A stretch of 64,000 bases of DNA from Phycisphaerales bacterium (GTDB lineage: Bacteria > Planctomycetota > Phycisphaerae > Tepidisphaerales > Tepidisphaeraceae): positions 57,492 through 121,491 of the forward strand of contig JADLBV010000026.1 of the NCBI GenBank assembly GCA_020847545.1, given 5' to 3'. The translations under genes and the position numbers were made by a program. Shown piece after piece: positions 61,917-64,000 of the stretch; the first letter of the stretch is position 1, and every line of letters begins with the position of its first letter. The notes under the pieces are model-generated. The model searched no databases. It saw only the letters and a program-made list of their open reading frames with translations, and was not told where the DNA came from.

Positions 61917-63440
61917 CTACGTCGATGCCGGCGATTTTCGCGACCACTGATGAAACCGATCCTTCAACTCCTGTGCCTTCGCAAACGCCGCCTTGGGCTG
62001 CAACAGGTCATCCAGCAACCCCCCGGCCGGCATTGTCTGGTTCAAATCGGCCAGATTCGTCCATGCAATGCTCTCGATATACGGCTTGCTGAGCGCCAAC
62101 CGATACACCGCCTCCATCCACTCCGCCTGCAACTGCGGATCCCATGCCCGATGCCATCGACCCGCGGTGGATGGATCGAGTTTCCCTTCGCTCATATCAC
62201 CCGGATCGGGCGACGATTTGCCCGGCACATTCACCGCCGTCAAAAACAACGGCCGTCCAAACGTCGAAAACCGGTCCAACATGCAGCTCAACTGAAACAA
62301 ATCCCGCGTAAACATCCCCGGCTTGGGAACCCCCATCTCAATCTCAAGCCCGAACGCCTCAAAATTGATCCCCGCCTGCGCCACCATCTCCGCATACAAC
62401 ATCGGCGGCACGCTGCTGGCCACCTTGGCATGATATTCCCCAAACGGCTCACTGATCGTCACCAGCGTCCGCGCCCCGGGCATCATGTTTTTCACCTGAG
62501 ACACCAGCAACCGCGTCAATTCAATGATCTGCTCAAAACTCAGCGGAAACACACTGTTGCCGCACAACCCCGCCGCCACATTCCACACCGCCACCCCCTT
62601 GCGGTAGCGCTGCACCACTTTCTGCACATATTCGTACGCCAGCTCGCGCAGCGTCTCAAAATCGTGTTCCCAGATGAACATCCAATCGGGCACTTCCGCC
62701 TCATCCAGCCGAATCAACGGCCCGGCGATAACCGGCATTCGACGCCGATTCAACGCCTCGATCCATTCATCCACCGCCGCCGTCTCAAAAACCTCCTCCT
62801 CCGGCTGCAACTGCTTCCACGGCATCGGCAGCACCGCGTAATCAAACGAACTGGTCAGTGTGTCGCGATATTTCTGATTCTTCACCCGCGGATCCACCCG
62901 GCAACCAATGATGTGCCGGGCAAACTGTCCCGCCTGACGTCGTCGATTGAGCAGCAAATCGGCGTGAAACATCGACAACTGTTCCGACAACTCCAACGAC
63001 AGCGCCATCGACCGATCCGCCAGCTTGGCCGCCTCGGCCGGCTCATCCAGCTTCCCCAACGCCTCGGCGAACAATTCCTGAGCCTCACGAAACAACTGCT
63101 GGAATTTTTCCGCCTTGGGAAAATCAAATAAATTCCAGTCCTCCTGCTTCTGCACGATCTTCATCAGCCGCAGTCGAGCAAGCTCAACATTCAAATTATA
63201 AGGCTGTTCCCGATGCCGCAGCCGGGTTGTCTCCAGCGCATACGCCCCCGCCTCCCCCATGTCCCACAACAGCGACACCCCGATCGCGTGCTCATCCCCC
63301 CGGTCCACAACCAACAGCCCATCACGAAAGACAATGTCCCCCGCGATCGGCACGCTCTCCGGCCCCATCGCCACCGCCCCGGCCGGCGCATAGCTTCTGA
63401 CCCGTTCCCCACCACGATATATCTCAAATTTAACCGCCAT
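61917..63440 (-). CDS. GH10-like (xylanase-fold) protein with altered active site
   Basis: A 507-residue protein with an N-terminal beta-rich region (about 1-110) and a TIM barrel similar to GH10 endoxylanases (about 190-480). Where GH10 enzymes have the acid/base Glu in WDVxNE, this protein has W286-N-V-A-A-G-L, so that Glu is lost. A candidate nucleophile region, FGLEIEMGVPKPG, keeps a Glu. It has no signal peptide, which is odd for a xylanase. It may bind sugars or have another activity. It overlaps no neighbour; the HhH gene starts 17 bp after its stop. Confidence 0.75.
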   Translation of the reverse strand: MAVKFEIYRGGERVRSYAPAGAVAMGPESVPIAGDIVFRDGLLVVDRGDEHAIGVSLLWDMGEAGAYALETTRLRHREQPYNLNVELARLRLMKIVQKQEDWNLFDFPKAEKFQQLFREAQELFAEALGKLDEPAEAAKLADRSMALSLELSEQLSMFHADLLLNRRRQAGQFARHIIGCRVDPRVKNQKYRDTLTSSFDYAVLPMPWKQLQPEEEVFETAAVDEWIEALNRRRMPVIAGPLIRLDEAEVPDWMFIWEHDFETLRELAYEYVQKVVQRYRKGVAVWNVAAGLCGNSVFPLSFEQIIELTRLLVSQVKNMMPGARTLVTISEPFGEYHAKVASSVPPMLYAEMVAQAGINFEAFGLEIEMGVPKPGMFTRDLFQLSCMLDRFSTFGRPLFLTAVNVPGKSSPDPGDMSEGKLDPSTAGRWHRAWDPQLQAEWMEAVYRLALSKPYIESIAWTNLADLNQTMPAGGLLDDLLQPKAAFAKAQELKDRFHQWSRKSPAST

Positions 63441-63733
63441 GAATCCATCCCAACGCCCCGCCCCATCCGGCGGTCAGCCCCCGCATCTTAAACACGAACC
63501 CCACCCGCCACAACGCACCCAAATACTCCTCAACCACCGATCCGATCAATTTCCGTCAATCAGTGTTAAATTCACCAAAATTTTATTGACTTTTACCCAC
63601 CATTTTCCTATTCTATACCCAGTTCGATAAGGACCATTTCAGTTTGTCGTTTGTGGACATTTCATTGTGTGTTGGTTTGATATGTATTCCTTCGGCTCTT
63701 GACACTTGAATCGCGGTTCGGGACGCTCGCGGT
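63441..63733. promoter_or_regulatory. Divergent intergenic region with the ispE promoter
   Basis: A 293-bp gap between the GH10-like gene (minus) and ispE (plus). A good + strand promoter is visible: TTGACT (63586-63591), 17-bp spacer, TATTCT (63609-63614), leaving a leader of about 110 nt before ispE. Nothing else coding is seen. Confidence 0.5.
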
Positions 63734-64000
63734 ATGCGAGTCCTGGCACCGGCCAAAATCAATTTGAACCTCCGCGTTGGTCCACCGCGGGATGATCGGT
63801 TTCATCCACTCTTGTCGTGGATGTGTACTGTCGAGCTCTTTGACACTTTGATCTTTGAGCGTGCGCGCCCAATGGGATTGACCTTGTCCTGTGATCAGGC
63901 CGATCTCACCAACGACCAGTCCAACCTGGTCTGCAAAGCGGCCGCATCCCTGGCGGAATGGATCGCCCGGCCACCAGCCCGTGCCGACGTTCCTGGAGGA
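63734..64000 (+). CDS. ispE: 4-diphosphocytidyl-2-C-methyl-D-erythritol kinase (5' part)
   Basis: The first 89 codons are open to the right edge with no stop. The N-terminus, MRVLAPAKINLNLRVGPPRD, is the conserved opening of the GHMP kinase IspE (consensus PAKINLxLxV), followed by FHPLLSWMCTVELFDTLIFE and DQSNLVCKAAASLAEW, matching the DNLVxxA block. IspE phosphorylates CDP-methylerythritol in the MEP route to isoprenoids. The ATP-binding glycine loop (family consensus GxGGGSS) would follow outside the window. Confidence 0.9.
   Translation, partial: MRVLAPAKINLNLRVGPPRDDRFHPLLSWMCTVELFDTLIFERARPMGLTLSCDQADLTNDQSNLVCKAAASLAEWIARPPARADVPGG

Noticed and set aside
61950..63131. A 393-codon + strand open frame opposite the GH10-like gene
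   Set aside because: It is rich in Arg, His, Pro and Gln, as usual for the antisense of a GC-rich gene, and has no recognisable domain.

Overview
The window looks like the chromosome of a planctomycete, most probably of the class Phycisphaerae. This is inferred from gene content: a PEP-CTERM protein, a prepilin-like protein with an H-x9-DG tail, a DUF4091 lipoprotein, a heparinase II/III-type protein, an McsA/McsB pair, a 6-pyruvoyltetrahydropterin synthase paralogue with Glu in place of the catalytic Cys, and a moderately high GC content with plain bacterial housekeeping genes. No rRNA, phage, integrase, transposase or CRISPR array was seen.

Layout. (1) Bases 1-7690, + strand: seven overlapping or tightly spaced genes for surface polysaccharide (WecG-type transferase, flippase, three GT4 glycosyltransferases, PIG-L deacetylase, O-antigen ligase/polymerase-like protein). 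(2) 7.7-13.4 kb: trpS, then on the minus strand a vWA/BatA-like membrane protein with a small membrane partner, and mcsA-mcsB plus the PTPS-III-type enzyme. (3) 13.4-32.9 kb: a carbohydrate-utilisation island. It has a DUF4091 lipoprotein, a GH42 beta-galactosidase, a seven-gene minus-strand catabolic operon facing a GntR/LacI-type regulator, then a PEP-CTERM protein, an H-x9-DG prepilin and a heparinase-like enzyme. (4) 33.0-39.3 kb: tRNA-Arg(ACG), lepA, an MFS exporter, a tandem kinase/pseudokinase and a proline-rich lipoprotein. (5) 39.3-57.6 kb, minus strand: an 18- to 19-gene type IV pilus/type II secretion-like locus from two GspG-type pilins through PilX/W/V/H-like subunits, PilM-N-O-P, the secretin and a TPR lipoprotein to PilB and PilC. 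A histidine kinase, a response regulator, an HD-GYP protein and a STAS protein sit inside it. (6) 57.7-64.0 kb: nadC, a ParE/Phd-type toxin-antitoxin pair, uvrB, a helix-hairpin-helix protein, a GH10-like protein without its acid/base Glu, and the first 89 codons of ispE.

The most interesting proposal is that the operon at 19.9-27.2 kb encodes a non-phosphorylated oxidative route for an N-acetylated amino sugar. A Gfo/Idh/MocA dehydrogenase would make a lactone, a phosphotriesterase-like lactonase would open it, an amidohydrolase would deacetylate it, and a DgaE-like PLP enzyme would eliminate ammonia to give a 2-keto-3-deoxy sugar acid. The reaction order is inference; the families and the operon are read from the sequence. 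The divergent promoter region carries two copies of a tandem AGGACA operator candidate, one just downstream of each predicted -10 box.

Other structure worth attention: a 109-bp MITE-like element with 21-bp terminal inverted repeats and a 10-bp direct repeat on each side (16462-16570), two dispersed copies of a GC-rich palindromic element (16374-16448 and 53325-53375), and a roughly 480-nt structured leader in front of the pilus operon.
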